DNA of 64,000 nucleotides from Cupriavidus basilensis (lineage in GTDB: Bacteria > Pseudomonadota > Gammaproteobacteria > Burkholderiales > Burkholderiaceae): assembly GCF_000832305.1 (NCBI RefSeq), contig NZ_CP010536.1:2914001-2978000 (forward strand), read 5' to 3'. The notes beneath the pieces were generated by a model. That model searched no databases and was not told where the DNA came from. It saw only the letters and a program-made list of their open reading frames with translations. Every line of letters starts with the position of its first letter. The stretch's first letter is position 1. Of the stretch, positions 1-16,281 are shown piece after piece. The position numbers and the translations under genes were made by a program.

Positions 1-181
1 TCCGGCCTTCGATAAAGGCCTGCTTTTCCTTGGCGGCGTCGTACTCGGCGTTCTCGGAGAGGTCGCCTTGCGCACGTGCTTCGGAAATGGCGTTGATCAC
101 GGCGGGACGTTCGACGGCCTTCAGGCGCTGCAGTTCCTCTTTCAGCAGCTCGGCACCGCGCTTGGTAATCGGAATGCTCAT
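1..181 (-). CDS. greA: Transcription elongation factor GreA (N-terminal part, cut by window edge)
   Basis: GreA binds the RNA polymerase secondary channel and stimulates cleavage of backtracked RNA. Only about the first 60 residues are visible, starting [17 protein letters not shown] and continuing through an [20 protein letters not shown] segment, the conserved tip of the GreA coiled coil with its two acidic residues. The ATG lies at 179-181 on the minus strand. The gene lies downstream of carB on the same strand, 224 bases away, with a GC hairpin between them. The carB-greA order is, from memory, common in Burkholderiaceae. The C-terminal domain lies outside the window. Confidence 0.95.
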   Translation of the reverse strand, partial: MSIPITKRGAELLKEELQRLKAVERPAVINAISEARAQGDLSENAEYDAAKEKQAFIEGR

Positions 182-405
182 GTCTTCGTTCAGCAAAAAA
201 ATGAGCCGCAGCGGAGCAGGAACCATGCGCCGGCATCACTGCCCGGGGCACTTCCGCTCAACCGCGGCTTTGAGGTTGTCAGGTTGTATCGACGGTTAGA
301 TCGACGAAATTGCTGTTAGTTTAGGCCAAGACGGCCGCCCGCAGCAACTGCGGGCGGCCCGGAGGCCTTCAGCCGTCTACTCTACCGTCTTTCGGTCTTC
401 GCGCT
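182..405. other. carB-greA intergenic region
   Basis: No gene seen. It holds one strong hairpin (333-359) and presumably the greA promoter, which I could not place with confidence. Confidence 0.5.
333..359 (-). terminator. Hairpin downstream of carB
   Basis: Perfect 12-bp stem, GGCCGCCCGCAG paired with CTGCGGGCGGCC, loop CAA, lying 47 bases after the carB stop. There is no T-run on either side, so it may be a weak or Rho-assisted end, or a stabilising 3' structure. Confidence 0.45.
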
Positions 406-3654
<3,249 letters not shown>

Positions 3655-3719
3655 TGCACGCTCTCATTATTGGCCGGCCCGCACAATCGCGCGGGCCGCA
3701 CCGGATATCAGGATTCGAT

Positions 3720-4400
3720 TCAGTTCAGGGTGGCCGTCGCCAGCTTGGCGCCGAAGCCGATGAACATGGCGCCTACCCCGCTCGCCATGCCCGCCGACAG
3801 TCGTCGTCGGCGGCGAAATGCTTCGGCCAGCCTGGCGCCCACGAAGATGATCGTGGTCAGGTAGGCGAAGCTGCACAACTGGCACACCAGCCCCAGCGCG
3901 ACAAACGACAGCGCCGGGTAGCCGAACTGCGGATCGACGAACTGGATGAAGAAGGAGATGAAGAACAGGATGGCCTTGGGGTTGAGCAGGCTCACCACCA
4001 GCGCCTTGCGCAACGGGCTGACCGCGCGGTCCACAGGCGCTTGAGCCTGCGCCGCCGTCCCGCCGTCGCTGCCACGGCGCAACCATGCGCGCACGGCACC
4101 GCGCAGCATCTGGAAACCGATCCAGCCCAGATAAGCGGCACCGATGGTCTTCACCACGTAGAACAAGGCGGGGCTGGCCTTGAGCAGCGAGGCCACGCCC
4201 GCCGCCGACAGCACCATCAGGATGGCGTCCCCCAGGAACACCCCGCAGGCACCCTTGTAGCCTTCGCGCACGCCGCGTTGCGCCGCGACGGATAGCACAT
4301 ACATCGAGTTCGGCCCCGGCAGCAGCACGATGAAAATCGTGCCAAGCACAAAGGTCCAGAAATCGGTAATGCCCAGCGCGGTATGCATGAAGGCGTTCAT
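3720..4400 (-). CDS. leuE: LysE/LeuE-family amino acid exporter
   Basis: Predicted inner-membrane exporter of the LysE/RhtB family, 226 residues with about six hydrophobic segments. The N-terminus (FWTFVLGTIFIVLLPGPNSMYVL) carries the family's LPGPN signature, followed by a GACGVFLGDAILMVLSAAG segment close to E. coli LeuE (leucine efflux), which is why I chose that symbol. It sits between carA (56 bp away) and carB (65 bp away) on the same strand, so it is probably co-transcribed. The physiological substrate is inferred only from similarity; another neutral or basic amino acid is possible. Confidence 0.8.
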   Translation of the reverse strand: MNAFMHTALGITDFWTFVLGTIFIVLLPGPNSMYVLSVAAQRGVREGYKGACGVFLGDAILMVLSAAGVASLLKASPALFYVVKTIGAAYLGWIGFQMLRGAVRAWLRRGSDGGTAAQAQAPVDRAVSPLRKALVVSLLNPKAILFFISFFIQFVDPQFGYPALSFVALGLVCQLCSFAYLTTIIFVGARLAEAFRRRRRLSAGMASGVGAMFIGFGAKLATATLN

Positions 4401-4456
4401 CGGGTCGTCCTGCGGTCTGCTTGTCTACGTAACTTCTCGTCTTGGCTTGAACGTGC

Positions 4457-5593
4457 TTACTGGCGTGCGTCGGCCATCATCTTGGTAAATCGGTCGAACA
4501 GGTAAGCCACGTCGTGCGGGCCCGGCGAGGCTTCCGGGTGACCCTGGAAGCAGAATGCCGGCTTGTCGGTCAGCGCGAAGCCCTGCAGCGAGCCGTCGAA
4601 CAGCGACACGTGGGTGGCGCGCACGTTGGCAGGCAGGGTATCGGCGTCCACCGCAAAACCGTGGTTCTGCGAGGTGATCACCACGCGGCCGTCGTCGAGG
4701 TCCTTCACCGGATGGTTCGCGCCGTGGTGGCCGAACTTCATCTTCAGCGTCTTGGCGCCGGCGGCCAGGGCCATGATCTGGTGGCCCAGGCAGATGCCGA
4801 ACGTGGGGATGCCGCGGGCGATGAACTCACGGGTGGCACGGATCGCATAGTCGCAGGGCTCGGGATCTCCTGGGCCGTTCGACAGGAACACGCCGTCCGG
4901 GTTGAGCGCCAGGGCATCTTCCGCGCTGGCTTGCGCCGGCAGCACGGTCACCTTGCAGCCGCGTGCGGCCAGCATGCGCAGGATGTTGAACTTCACGCCG
5001 TAGTCAAAGGCCACCACGTGGAAACGCGGCGACTCCAGCTTGCCATAACCTTGGCCCAGCACCCATTCGGTCTGGTTCCACTCGTACGGTTCCTTGACCG
5101 ACACCACCTTGGCCAGGTCCATGCCGGCCAGGCCGGGGAAGGAACGTGCCAGGTCGATGGCTTTCTGCACATTGTCCTCGCCAGCGAGGATGCAGCCGTT
5201 CTGCGCACCCTTCTCGCGCAGGATACGGGTCAGCTTGCGGGTGTCGATGCCGGCAATCGCCACCACCTTTTCCTGCTTCAGGTAATGGCCGAGGGAATGT
5301 TCCTTGCGGAAATTGGAGGCCAGGAGCGGCAGATCCTTGATGATCAGGCCGGCGGCATGGACTTTCGTGGCTTCGACATCCTCAGTATTGACCCCGACAT
5401 TGCCGATATGCGGATACGTCAATGTGACGATCTGCCGGGAATAGCTGGGGTCGGTGAGGATTTCCTGGTAACCGGTCAGAGCGGTGTTGAACACCACTTC
5501 GCCGATGGTATGGCCGGAAGCGCCAATGGAATAGCCACGAAAGACCGTGCCGTCTGCAAGCGCGAGAATGGCGGACGGAAAAGACGGTAACAC
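4457..5593 (-). CDS. carA: Carbamoyl-phosphate synthase small (glutaminase) subunit
   Basis: It hydrolyses glutamine and passes ammonia to CarB. It has 378 residues: an N-terminal CarA domain (about 1-180) and a class I glutamine amidotransferase domain. The nucleophile elbow is [14 protein letters not shown] (Cys about 268), and the catalytic His-Glu pair is in [15 protein letters not shown]. The start codon is GTG at 5593, supported by an AGGAG seven bases upstream and by alignment of [17 protein letters not shown] with family N-termini. It is the first gene of carA-leuE-carB. Confidence 0.97.
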   Translation of the reverse strand: MLPSFPSAILALADGTVFRGYSIGASGHTIGEVVFNTALTGYQEILTDPSYSRQIVTLTYPHIGNVGVNTEDVEATKVHAAGLIIKDLPLLASNFRKEHSLGHYLKQEKVVAIAGIDTRKLTRILREKGAQNGCILAGEDNVQKAIDLARSFPGLAGMDLAKVVSVKEPYEWNQTEWVLGQGYGKLESPRFHVVAFDYGVKFNILRMLAARGCKVTVLPAQASAEDALALNPDGVFLSNGPGDPEPCDYAIRATREFIARGIPTFGICLGHQIMALAAGAKTLKMKFGHHGANHPVKDLDDGRVVITSQNHGFAVDADTLPANVRATHVSLFDGSLQGFALTDKPAFCFQGHPEASPGPHDVAYLFDRFTKMMADARQ

Positions 5594-5950
5594 GGGTAGG
5601 CTCCTGCTGGATTCACCCCGTGACCGACCTGCTCAACGCCTCTTGCCCCGTTTGTCCGGCGGGGCGACAGGCAGCGCGCGGATTGTCGATTTCGTCGACT
5701 GGGCGCGATGCTTGTCGCCGGGGCCGTTCGCCCGGTGCTCGATACGCCACACAAAACAATGCGGCGGAGCCAGGGCGAAATGGGGGCGGCGGAAGGTGGA
5801 ATTCGGTAGGCGCTAGGGTGAGGGGTTCTGAAAGCGAAACTTTTGGATTATACCCCGCGCCACCCATTTTCTCAAGTTATCAAGGACTTGCGGACGCCTC
5901 CGCCCTCCTCAGCGGGCCCGTCAGCCCGGCGGCATGCCGGGCTGACGTTG
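5594..5950. other. carA leader / ridA-carA intergenic region
   Basis: 357 bases with no gene that I can support. It must hold the carA promoter on the minus strand. A small GCCCCG/CGGGGC stem-loop lies near 5643-5663, and the ridA hairpin at 5920-5946. I see no recognisable attenuator peptide or arginine operator. Confidence 0.4.
5920..5946 (-). terminator. Hairpin at the end of the 2-aminobenzoate operon
   Basis: Perfect 11-bp stem, GTCAGCCCGGC with GCCGGGCTGAC, loop GGCAT, starting 5 bases after the ridA stop. It is GC-rich without a T-run, so probable but not canonical. Confidence 0.5.
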
Positions 5951-6361
5951 TCATTCGCCGGCCGGCACCACCGCCGTCACTTCGATCTCCACCTTGGCGC
6001 GCGCCTCCACCAGATCGGCCACTTCGACCGCCGTCATGGCCGGAAAATGACGCCCGATGGTGGCGCGGTAGTGCTCGCCGATGGCGCGGTAGGCCGCCAC
6101 ATATTCCACCTTGTCCTTCACATACCAGGTCATGCGCACGATGTGCTCCGGACGCGCGCCGCCCGCCGCCAGCACCGCCACGATATTGCGCAGCGCCTGG
6201 CCGACCTGCTCGGAGAAGTCATCGGTCTCGAACTCGCACAGGCCGTTCCAGCCGATCTGGCCGCCGACGAAGAGCAGGCGGCTGCCCACCTGCAATTCGG
6301 TCATGGTGCCGTTCGAGTAGCCGCGCGGCGCGGCCCAGTCTGTTGGCTGGAGAATCTTCAT
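5951..6361 (-). CDS. RidA-family enamine/imine deaminase
   Basis: RidA proteins hydrolyse reactive enamines and imines, releasing ammonia. This 136-residue trimeric-fold protein has the family pattern: GYSNGTMTELQVGSRLLFVGGQIGW near the N-terminus, then FSEQVGQALRNIVAVLAAGGA and a C-terminal TAVEVADLVEARAKVEIEVTAVVP. The conserved substrate-binding Arg of canonical RidA (IEIEAIA context) is not obvious at the end, so it may belong to a subgroup. It is the last gene of the 2-aminobenzoyl-CoA operon, 75 bases after the thioesterase. That position suggests it helps remove nitrogen from the enamine product of the monooxygenase/reductase; this role is an inference. Confidence 0.85.
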   Translation of the reverse strand: MKILQPTDWAAPRGYSNGTMTELQVGSRLLFVGGQIGWNGLCEFETDDFSEQVGQALRNIVAVLAAGGARPEHIVRMTWYVKDKVEYVAAYRAIGEHYRATIGRHFPAMTAVEVADLVEARAKVEIEVTAVVPAGE

Positions 6362-6436
6362 GGTCGGTTTTCCGTAACGTAAGAAGTGATTGGGATCTAG
6401 GATCGGGATCCTGTTTTCTGTTTGGCCGGCTTCGCC

Positions 6437-6895
6437 CTACGCCCCGCACGGGTGCATCGGTGCGGACGCCGGGGCATCGGGCGCGAGGAAGCGCTCCATG
6501 GCCGAGCGGACTTCCGGCGGCAGCGCGCGCGACGCCATCTGCCCGGTGTCCACGCATACCAGCCGCTGGGCGATCTCCACCCGCACATCCCCAGCCGGCC
6601 CGACAAAGCGCACCTGCAACGAAAAGCTGCTGCGACCTAGTTGTGTCACGCGCAGCTCCCGTGTCAACAATTCGCCCAGGCGACTGGGCGCGACAAAGCG
6701 GGTGGACAATTCCGCCGTCGGCACGCCGGCCTGCCCTGCGCCATGCATTTCGGCGAAGGACCAGCCGAGCGCGTCGCGGAACCAGTCCTCGACCAGGTCA
6801 TTGAGCATCTCGAAGTAGCGCGGGAAGAACACGATGCCGGCGGCATCGCAATCCTTGAAGCGCACCCGCGCGCTGTTGCTGAAGCACGCGTTCAC
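6437..6895 (-). CDS. Hot-dog (4HBT-type) acyl-CoA thioesterase
   Basis: 152-residue single hot-dog domain. The N-terminal [30 protein letters not shown] matches the 4-hydroxybenzoyl-CoA thioesterase family, whose catalytic Asp lies in the D-x-A-G segment. The start is GTG at 6895, because its GTGA overlaps the TGA of the upstream CoA ligase, a translational-coupling arrangement. It probably releases CoA from dead-end aromatic thioesters or rescues CoA when the pathway stalls. Homologous thioesterases accompany other aerobic CoA-dependent benzoate and 2-aminobenzoate clusters. Confidence 0.85.
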   Translation of the reverse strand: MNACFSNSARVRFKDCDAAGIVFFPRYFEMLNDLVEDWFRDALGWSFAEMHGAGQAGVPTAELSTRFVAPSRLGELLTRELRVTQLGRSSFSLQVRFVGPAGDVRVEIAQRLVCVDTGQMASRALPPEVRSAMERFLAPDAPASAPMHPCGA

Positions 6896-8586
6896 GGCTG
6901 CCTCGCACCCTCGGGTGCCCCGCTCTGCTCGGCCATCTGCCGCAGGCGGAAACGCTGCAGCTTGCCGGTCTCGGTGCGCGGCAGCGCATCGACAAAAATC
7001 ACCTTGCGCGGATACTTGTAGGGTGCGATCTCGGCCTTGACATAGGACTGCAGTGCCGCGCAAGTCTCGTCGCTTGCCGCCACGCCAGGGCGCAGCACCA
7101 CATACGCAGCAACAATCTGGCCGCGCTCGGGGTCGGGCATGCCGACCACGCCGCACTCGGCCACCGCCTCGTGGCGCATCAGTGCGCTCTCCACTTCCGG
7201 CCCGGCGATGTTGTAGCCAGCCGAGACGATCATGTCATCGGAGCGTGCCTGATAGTAGTAATAGCCGTCGGCATCCGCCTTGAAGGTATCGCCCGGCAGG
7301 TTCCAGCCGTCCTTTACGTAGTTGGCCTGGCGCGGGTCGTCCAGGTAGCGGCATCCGGTGGGGCCGCGCACCGCCAGCTTGCCGACCGTGCCATGCGGCA
7401 CGGGTTGCATCTGCTCATCGACGATCTGCGCGATATAGCCGGGCACCACCTTGCCGATAGCACCAGGCCGCACATCGGCGCCCGCGCTGGAAATGAAGAT
7501 ATGCATCATCTCGGTGCCGCCGATGCCGTCGGTCATCTCGATGCCCGTGGCCGCCTTCCAGCTTTGGCGCGTGGCATCCGGCAGCGCCTCGCCTGCCGAC
7601 ACGCTCTTTTGCAGGCTGGACAGATCGTAGCCCGGCGCCAGCGCTGCCATCTGCCGGTAGAAGGTCGGCGCGGTAAACACGATGGTGGCGCGCCAGGACT
7701 GAATCAGCGCCAGCAGGCTTTCGGGCGTGAGCCGTTCCGCCAGCACGGTGGAAGCCCCGACCCGCAGCGGGAAGCACAGGATGCCGCCAAGGCCAAACGT
7801 AAAGGCCAGCGGCGGCGTGCCGCAGAAGATATCGTCCGGGCCGGGCTTGAGGACATGGCGCGGAAACAGGTCACACATCGCGATCACGTCGCGATGGAAA
7901 TGCACCGTGCCCTTGGGCTGCCCCGTCGTGCCGCTGGTGAAGGCAATCAGGCAGATATCATCGGCCGCGGTATCGCAGGCTTCGAAGCCGTCGGGCTTGT
8001 TCGCCATCGCGGCCTCCACCGAACCGGCGCCGCTGCTGTTGAAGTACAGCGCCTGGGTCAGGCTCGGGCAATGGTGCTCGCCGCCTGGCTTGAGGTTGGC
8101 CTCCAGTTCCTCGCGCAGGCGTTCGTCACACAGCGCGGCGCTGACTGCCGCGCGGTCGATCACCTGCTTGAGTTCCTTCGCGCGCAGCAGCGGCATGGTC
8201 GGCACAGCGATCAAGCCTGCCTTGACCACGGCCAGCCAGCATGCCGCCATCATCAGGTTGTTTGGGCCGCGCAGCAGCACCCGACTGCCCGGCACCAGCT
8301 TCATGTCGCCGGTCAGCACATGGGCAATGCGATTCGATAGCGCAGCCAGTTCGGCATAGCTGACGGTACGGTGCGCGCCGTCTTGCTCGTAGCGGATTGC
8401 CACACGCTCGCCGCGCCCCTCGCGCACGTGGCGCTCGACCAGTTCGAGCGCGCAGTTCATGCGCTCCGGATACCGGGTATCGGCGTTGAACAGGAACGCC
8501 GGCCACTGCTGCGGGGGCGGCAGGCGGTCCAGTGCATAGGTATCGAGATGGGCTGTGCTCGCCATGTTTGTCTCCGCTTCCTTCAT
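6892..8586 (-). CDS. 2-aminobenzoate/benzoate-CoA ligase
   Basis: ANL-superfamily adenylate-forming enzyme, 564 residues, activating an aromatic acid to its CoA thioester with ATP. The P-loop motif [23 protein letters not shown] is near residue 210, a TDGIGGTEM motif near 350, the GDTF and [13 protein letters not shown] hinge region near 430-460, and the C-terminal lysine is in the [11 protein letters not shown] segment. Similarity is to benzoate-CoA ligases, but the neighbouring 2-aminobenzoyl-CoA monooxygenase/reductase makes anthranilate the likely substrate. A second in-frame ATG (MASTAHLD) lies 7 codons in and could be the true start. Confidence 0.88.
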   Translation of the reverse strand: MKEAETNMASTAHLDTYALDRLPPPQQWPAFLFNADTRYPERMNCALELVERHVREGRGERVAIRYEQDGAHRTVSYAELAALSNRIAHVLTGDMKLVPGSRVLLRGPNNLMMAACWLAVVKAGLIAVPTMPLLRAKELKQVIDRAAVSAALCDERLREELEANLKPGGEHHCPSLTQALYFNSSGAGSVEAAMANKPDGFEACDTAADDICLIAFTSGTTGQPKGTVHFHRDVIAMCDLFPRHVLKPGPDDIFCGTPPLAFTFGLGGILCFPLRVGASTVLAERLTPESLLALIQSWRATIVFTAPTFYRQMAALAPGYDLSSLQKSVSAGEALPDATRQSWKAATGIEMTDGIGGTEMMHIFISSAGADVRPGAIGKVVPGYIAQIVDEQMQPVPHGTVGKLAVRGPTGCRYLDDPRQANYVKDGWNLPGDTFKADADGYYYYQARSDDMIVSAGYNIAGPEVESALMRHEAVAECGVVGMPDPERGQIVAAYVVLRPGVAASDETCAALQSYVKAEIAPYKYPRKVIFVDALPRTETGKLQRFRLRQMAEQSGAPEGARQP

Positions 8587-8636
8587 TCTGGTGATGCTGG
8601 TAAGGGTTATCCGGTTATCCGCTCGCGCCGGCCACG

Positions 8637-9800
<1,164 letters not shown>

Positions 9801-9815
9801 GGCTTGCTATTCCTT

Positions 9816-10667
9816 TCAATCGCCTTCGAACACCGGGCGCGTCTTGGCCACGAACGCGTCGTAGGCGCGGCGGAAATCCCGGGTCTGCATGCAGATGGCC
9901 TGCGCCTCGGCCTCGGCCTCGATGGCTTCGTCCAGGCCCATGTTCCATTCCTGGTGCAGCAGCTTCTTGGTCACACCGTGGGCGAACGTCGGACCAGCCG
10001 CAATCTGCGCGGCCAGTGCCTGCGCCTCGGCGAGCACAGCGTCCGGTGCGTGCAGCGCGTTGAAGAAGCCCCACTGCAGCCCTTCTTGCGCAGCCATCGC
10101 GCGGCCGGTGTAGAGCAGCTCGCTCGCACGGCCCTGCCCGATCACGCGCGGCAGCAGCGAGCAGGCACCCATATCGGCGCCGGCCAGTCCAACCCGCACG
10201 AACAGGAAAGCGGTCTTGGCCTGCGCCGTGCCCAGACGCATATCCGAGGCCAGCGCCATCATCGCGCCGGCGCCGGCGCAGATGCCGTCGACGGCGCTGA
10301 CGATGGGCTGCGGGCAAGCCCGCATGGCCTTGATCAGGTCGCCGGTCATGCGCGTGAATTCCAGCAGCTCCGGCATGGTCATGCGCGTGAGCGGGCCGAT
10401 GATTTCGTGCACGTCGCCGCCCGAGCAGAAGTTGCCGCCGGCGCCGGTGATGACCACCGTCTTGATGTCGGTGGCGTAGCACAGGCCGCGGAATAGGTCG
10501 CGCAGCTCGGCGTAGGAATCAAACGTGAGCGGGTTCTTGCGCTCGGGGCGGTTCAGCGTCACGGTGCCGACCTTGCCGTCGGCCGAGACCGACCACAGGA
10601 AGTGCCGTGGCTGGTAGCCGGCGAAGCTGCGCTTGTGGTGGCGCATGTCCAGTGCTATTTCGCTCAT
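9816..10667 (-). CDS. Enoyl-CoA hydratase/isomerase family protein
   Basis: Crotonase-fold protein of 283 residues. The oxyanion-hole segments are visible: [19 protein letters not shown] (about 75-95) and [19 protein letters not shown] (about 135-155). The start is ATG at 10667 ([11 protein letters not shown]); longer readings run back into the SDR gene. It probably hydrates, or hydrolytically opens, the ring after the monooxygenase/reductase step, as in other aerobic aryl-CoA pathways. It lies 15 bp upstream of the acyl-CoA dehydrogenase. Confidence 0.87.
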   Translation of the reverse strand: MSEIALDMRHHKRSFAGYQPRHFLWSVSADGKVGTVTLNRPERKNPLTFDSYAELRDLFRGLCYATDIKTVVITGAGGNFCSGGDVHEIIGPLTRMTMPELLEFTRMTGDLIKAMRACPQPIVSAVDGICAGAGAMMALASDMRLGTAQAKTAFLFVRVGLAGADMGACSLLPRVIGQGRASELLYTGRAMAAQEGLQWGFFNALHAPDAVLAEAQALAAQIAAGPTFAHGVTKKLLHQEWNMGLDEAIEAEAEAQAICMQTRDFRRAYDAFVAKTRPVFEGD

Positions 10668-10719
10668 CTCGTTTCTCGCTTGTTCGTTCTGAATCTGGTT
10701 GGCTTGCAGGCGTTGGCGA

Positions 10720-11520
10720 TCAACCCGCCATGACCTCGCCGCCGGCCACGGCGATCGACTGACCGGTAATCGCGCTGGCCGATGGCTGGCACAGCCATGC
10801 CACGGCGTCCGCGACTTCGTCGGGCTGCACCAATCGCCCCTGCGGATTGCCCTTGGCCAGTTCGGCGCGGGCCTGCGCCTCGGTACGGCCGGTCTTGCGC
10901 ACGATGTTGGCGACCGCGTCGCGCACGATGTCGGTTTCCGTATAGCCGGGGCAGACCGCATTGACGGTGACACCACTGCTCGCCGTTTCCAGCGCCAGCG
11001 CGCGGGTCAGGCCAATCACGCCGTGCTTGGCCGCGCAATAGGCGCTCACATAACCATAGCCAACCAGCCCGGCCGTGCTGGCCACATTGATAATGCGGCC
11101 CCAGCCATTGGCGAGCATGTGCGGCAGCGCGGCCTGCGTGCAGAGAAAGGTGCCGGTGAGGTTGACCTCGAGCATGGATTGCCATAGCGCAAGATCGGTC
11201 TTGCCGAACGGCGCGCTGCGCGCCTGGCCGGCATTGTTGATCAGCAGGTCGATGGGCCCTGCCTTGCCGGCGGCGTCGGCAAAGGCCGCTGCCACGCTGT
11301 CGGCCTGCGAGATATCCGCCGCCACGGTGCAAAGCATGGCGGGCGACACGACCGCCTCGGCCAGCGTATCGGCGGTGGCCGCCAGCGTAGCCGCGTCGCG
11401 GCCCAGCAACGTGACGCTAGCGCCGTGCGAGAGCAGGCGGCGGGCAATGGCGGCACCGATGCCGCGCCCGCCGCCCGTGACCAGCGCGTGCCGGCCTTGC
11501 AGGGAAAGAAGCGTGTTCAT
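10720..11520 (-). CDS. Short-chain dehydrogenase/reductase of the 2-aminobenzoate operon
   Basis: Classical SDR of 266 residues: TGGGRGIG cofactor loop (about 15-22), NNAG, catalytic Ser in NVASTAGL and Y-x3-K in [10 protein letters not shown] (about 158-162). The start is ATG at 11520 ([17 protein letters not shown]), only two bases after the stop of the monooxygenase/reductase gene. It probably oxidises or reduces a hydroxyl/keto intermediate of the dearomatised ring. Confidence 0.87.
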   Translation of the reverse strand: MNTLLSLQGRHALVTGGGRGIGAAIARRLLSHGASVTLLGRDAATLAATADTLAEAVVSPAMLCTVAADISQADSVAAAFADAAGKAGPIDLLINNAGQARSAPFGKTDLALWQSMLEVNLTGTFLCTQAALPHMLANGWGRIINVASTAGLVGYGYVSAYCAAKHGVIGLTRALALETASSGVTVNAVCPGYTETDIVRDAVANIVRKTGRTEAQARAELAKGNPQGRLVQPDEVADAVAWLCQPSASAITGQSIAVAGGEVMAG

Positions 11521-11522
11521 GC

Positions 11523-13913
<2,391 letters not shown>

Positions 13914-14006
13914 TTTTTCGTCTCCTGCGTGCCGGCCCCTGGGATTCTGAGTTCCAGGATAGCCGTGCGGCACATGCGATGCGCGGGAGCGCATCTAGAT
14001 CATGCT

Positions 14007-14030
14007 TAAATATTTGACACTTAAAATATT
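14007..14030 (-). promoter_or_regulatory. AT-rich inverted repeat upstream of the 2-aminobenzoate operon
   Basis: Arms AATATTT (14009-14015) and AAATATT (14024-14030) with an 8-base spacer lie in otherwise GC-rich DNA about 100 bases before the monooxygenase/reductase start. It is a candidate operator or promoter core; no regulator gene lies beside this operon. Confidence 0.35.
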
Positions 14031-14078
14031 AGTCGGCATGAGCCCGCCTGGCAAGGACAATCTTTTGCGCAGTGCAGC

Positions 14079-14096
14079 GCCCGCCGGAAGGCGGGC
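14079..14096 (-). terminator. Hairpin after prpE
   Basis: GCCCGCC-GGAA-GGCGGGC stem-loop lies 11 bases downstream of the prpE stop. It has no T-run, so it is a weak candidate. Confidence 0.35.
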
Positions 14097-14106
14097 ACCC
14101 CTGCCT

Positions 14107-15999
14107 TCAGCCTTGCATCGCCGCCTGCAACTGCGCGAGTGCGGTGGGATCCTCAATCGTGGTCAGGTCGCCCGGGTCGCGCCCTTCCGCCACCGCTTGC
14201 ATGGCGCGGCGCAACAGCTTGCCGGAACGCGTCTTGGGCAGCGCATTGACGAAGAACACGCGTGCCGGGCGCGCCACTGCCCCCAGTTGCTGGTCCACGG
14301 TCTTCATCACATCGCCCTCCAGCACCAGCCGGTCTGCCTGGGTGGCGGTGCGGCCCGCGTCGCGCACGATCACAAAGGCCATCGCCGCCTGGCCCTTGAG
14401 CGCATCGTGCACACCCACCACCGCTACCTCGGCCACTGCCGGGTGCGACGAAATGCTCTCCTCGATCTCACGCGTGCCAAGACGGTGGCCCGCCACGTTG
14501 ATCACATCGTCGGTGCGGCCGAGGATAAAGATATAGCCATCCTCGTCCTGCACGCCCCAGTCGAACGTGGAATAGCAGCGCCGTCCCGGCACGCCGGACC
14601 AATACGTCTTGACGAAGCGTTCGTCGTCGCCCCATACCGTGGTCATGCAGCCCGGCGGCAGCGGCCCGTCGATGGCGACCACGCCCTTTTGCCCCGGCGG
14701 GCATTCGGCGCCGGTGGCCTCGTCGATGATCTTCAAGTCGTAGCCGTACACCGGCACGCCCGGCGAGCCGAGCTTGGCCGGCAGCGGGTCAAGGCCGCGC
14801 TGGATCGCGATGATCGGCCAGCCCGTCTCGGTCTGCCAGTAGTTGTCCACCACCGGCTTGCCGATGCCCTGCTGGATCCAGCTCGCGGTGGGCTCGTCCA
14901 ACGGCTCGCCGGCCAGGAACAGCAGGCGCAGGCTGGACAGGTCGTAGCGCGTGAGCCAGGCCGGGTCCTGCTTCTTCAGCACGCGAATGGCGGTGGGCGC
15001 GCTGAACATGATGTTGACGTGGTACTGCTCGACCAGTTGCCACAGGATGCCGCCGTCCGGGCGGATCGGCGTGCCTTCGTACATGATCGTGGCCATGCCC
15101 GCCAGCAGCGGCCCGTAGATGATATAGCTGTGCCCCACCACCCAGCCGATATCGGAACTGGAGAACATGGTGTCGCCGGCCTTGCCGCAGAAGATGTATT
15201 CCATCGAGGCCGCCAGCGCGACCGCGTAGCCGCCGGTATCGCGCTGCACGCCCTTGGGCTTGCCGGTGGTGCCGGACGTATAAAGCACATAGGACGGCTC
15301 GCTCGATTCGAGCCATGCGCACGGCACGCGCGCCGCGCCAACGCGCTCGCGCCAGGCGCCATAGTCTTCATCGCGGCCAGGCGTGAGCGTCATCGGGGAA
15401 AGCTGGCGATCCACCAGCAGCACGCGCTCCGGCTTGTGCGTGGCCAGTTTCACCGCCTCGTCCAGCAATGGCTTGTAGGGCACCACCTTGCCGGCGCGCG
15501 AGCCGGCATCCGCGCTGACGATCACGCGCGGCTGCGCATCGTCGATGCGCGCGGCCAGGCTCACCGAGGCGAAGCCGCCGAACACGACGGAATGAATGGC
15601 GCCGATGCGCGCGCAGGCCAGCATGGCAAACGCGGCCTCGGGAATCATCGGCATGTAGATCAGCACGCGGTCGCCCTTTACCACACCCAGTTGCTGCAGG
15701 ATCGCGGCCATGCGGTTGACCTCGTCGTGCAATTCGGCGTAGCTGTAGGTGCGGTGCTGGCCGGTTTCCGTCGATACGTAGATCAGCGCGGCCTGGTCCG
15801 CGCGCTCGGCCAGATGACGATCGACCGCGTTATGGCAAAGATTGGTGCGGCCACCGACGAACCACCGGGTGAATGGCGGGCGGCTGTCGTCCAGCACGGT
15901 GTCGAACGGGGTTTCCCAGTCGATGCGGCGCGCCTGTTCAGCCCAGAAGCCTTCAGGGTCGCTCAGCGAGCGGGCGTGCAGGGCACGGGTAGCCGTCAT
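14107..15999 (-). CDS. prpE: Propionate-CoA ligase
   Basis: Acetyl-CoA-synthetase-type enzyme, 630 residues, making propionyl-CoA (or acetyl-CoA) from acid, ATP and CoA. Visible motifs: the ACS N-terminal WFVGGRTNLCHNAVDRHL, ATP loop YVLYTSGTTGKPKGVQRDTGGY (about 240-260), WQTETGWP near 400, and a C-terminal acetylation-type motif PKTRSGKLLRR with its lysine. The SMEYIFCGKAGDTMFSSSDIGWVVGHSYIIYGPL segment resembles PrpE more than Acs. It is alone between mltD and the 2-aminobenzoate operon, and an octanucleotide repeat array lies in its 5' region. Confidence 0.88.
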   Translation of the reverse strand: MTATRALHARSLSDPEGFWAEQARRIDWETPFDTVLDDSRPPFTRWFVGGRTNLCHNAVDRHLAERADQAALIYVSTETGQHRTYSYAELHDEVNRMAAILQQLGVVKGDRVLIYMPMIPEAAFAMLACARIGAIHSVVFGGFASVSLAARIDDAQPRVIVSADAGSRAGKVVPYKPLLDEAVKLATHKPERVLLVDRQLSPMTLTPGRDEDYGAWRERVGAARVPCAWLESSEPSYVLYTSGTTGKPKGVQRDTGGYAVALAASMEYIFCGKAGDTMFSSSDIGWVVGHSYIIYGPLLAGMATIMYEGTPIRPDGGILWQLVEQYHVNIMFSAPTAIRVLKKQDPAWLTRYDLSSLRLLFLAGEPLDEPTASWIQQGIGKPVVDNYWQTETGWPIIAIQRGLDPLPAKLGSPGVPVYGYDLKIIDEATGAECPPGQKGVVAIDGPLPPGCMTTVWGDDERFVKTYWSGVPGRRCYSTFDWGVQDEDGYIFILGRTDDVINVAGHRLGTREIEESISSHPAVAEVAVVGVHDALKGQAAMAFVIVRDAGRTATQADRLVLEGDVMKTVDQQLGAVARPARVFFVNALPKTRSGKLLRRAMQAVAEGRDPGDLTTIEDPTALAQLQAAMQG

Positions 16000-16052
16000 G
16001 GCTTGTCTCCTCCGCTTGGATGCGGGCTATTGGTTTGTTTGTCGGGTCGTTT

Positions 16053-16106
16053 GCTGATTTGCTGATTTGCTGATTTGCTGATTTGCTGATTTGCTGATTT
16101 GCTGCC
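16053..16106. repeat. Octanucleotide tandem repeat upstream of prpE
   Basis: Six exact copies of GCTGATTT plus a partial seventh, starting 54 bases upstream of the prpE ATG. The unit length is not a multiple of three. It lies where a promoter or leader is expected. Confidence 0.9.
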
Positions 16107-16231
16107 GCTAGTTTGCCACCACCGGGGCGGCCTGGCGCCTGGCATGCCATGGCCGATCCTGGCCACGGGTTCCCGCAGTCTGCGCATGCCGCCTTACGCA
16201 AGGCTTACCCACGATGCGCCGCACCAGGCAA

Positions 16232-16256
16232 AAGGGCGTGCCACTGGCACGCCCTT
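16232..16256 (-). terminator. mltD terminator
   Basis: Perfect stem AAGGGCGTGCC / GGCACGCCCTT with loop ACT, followed on the minus strand by a short TTTT. It lies 25 bases after the mltD stop. Confidence 0.75.
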
Positions 16257-16281
16257 GATCTGGCTCAAACCCCCTTGCGCT

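Noticed and set aside
7171..8340. Long plus-strand frame opposite the CoA ligase
   Set aside because: Antisense codon-bias shadow; no recognisable protein features.
15953..16201. Frame with repeated ANQQISKS peptide upstream of prpE
   Set aside because: A translation of the octanucleotide array running into prpE in another frame; no support for a start.
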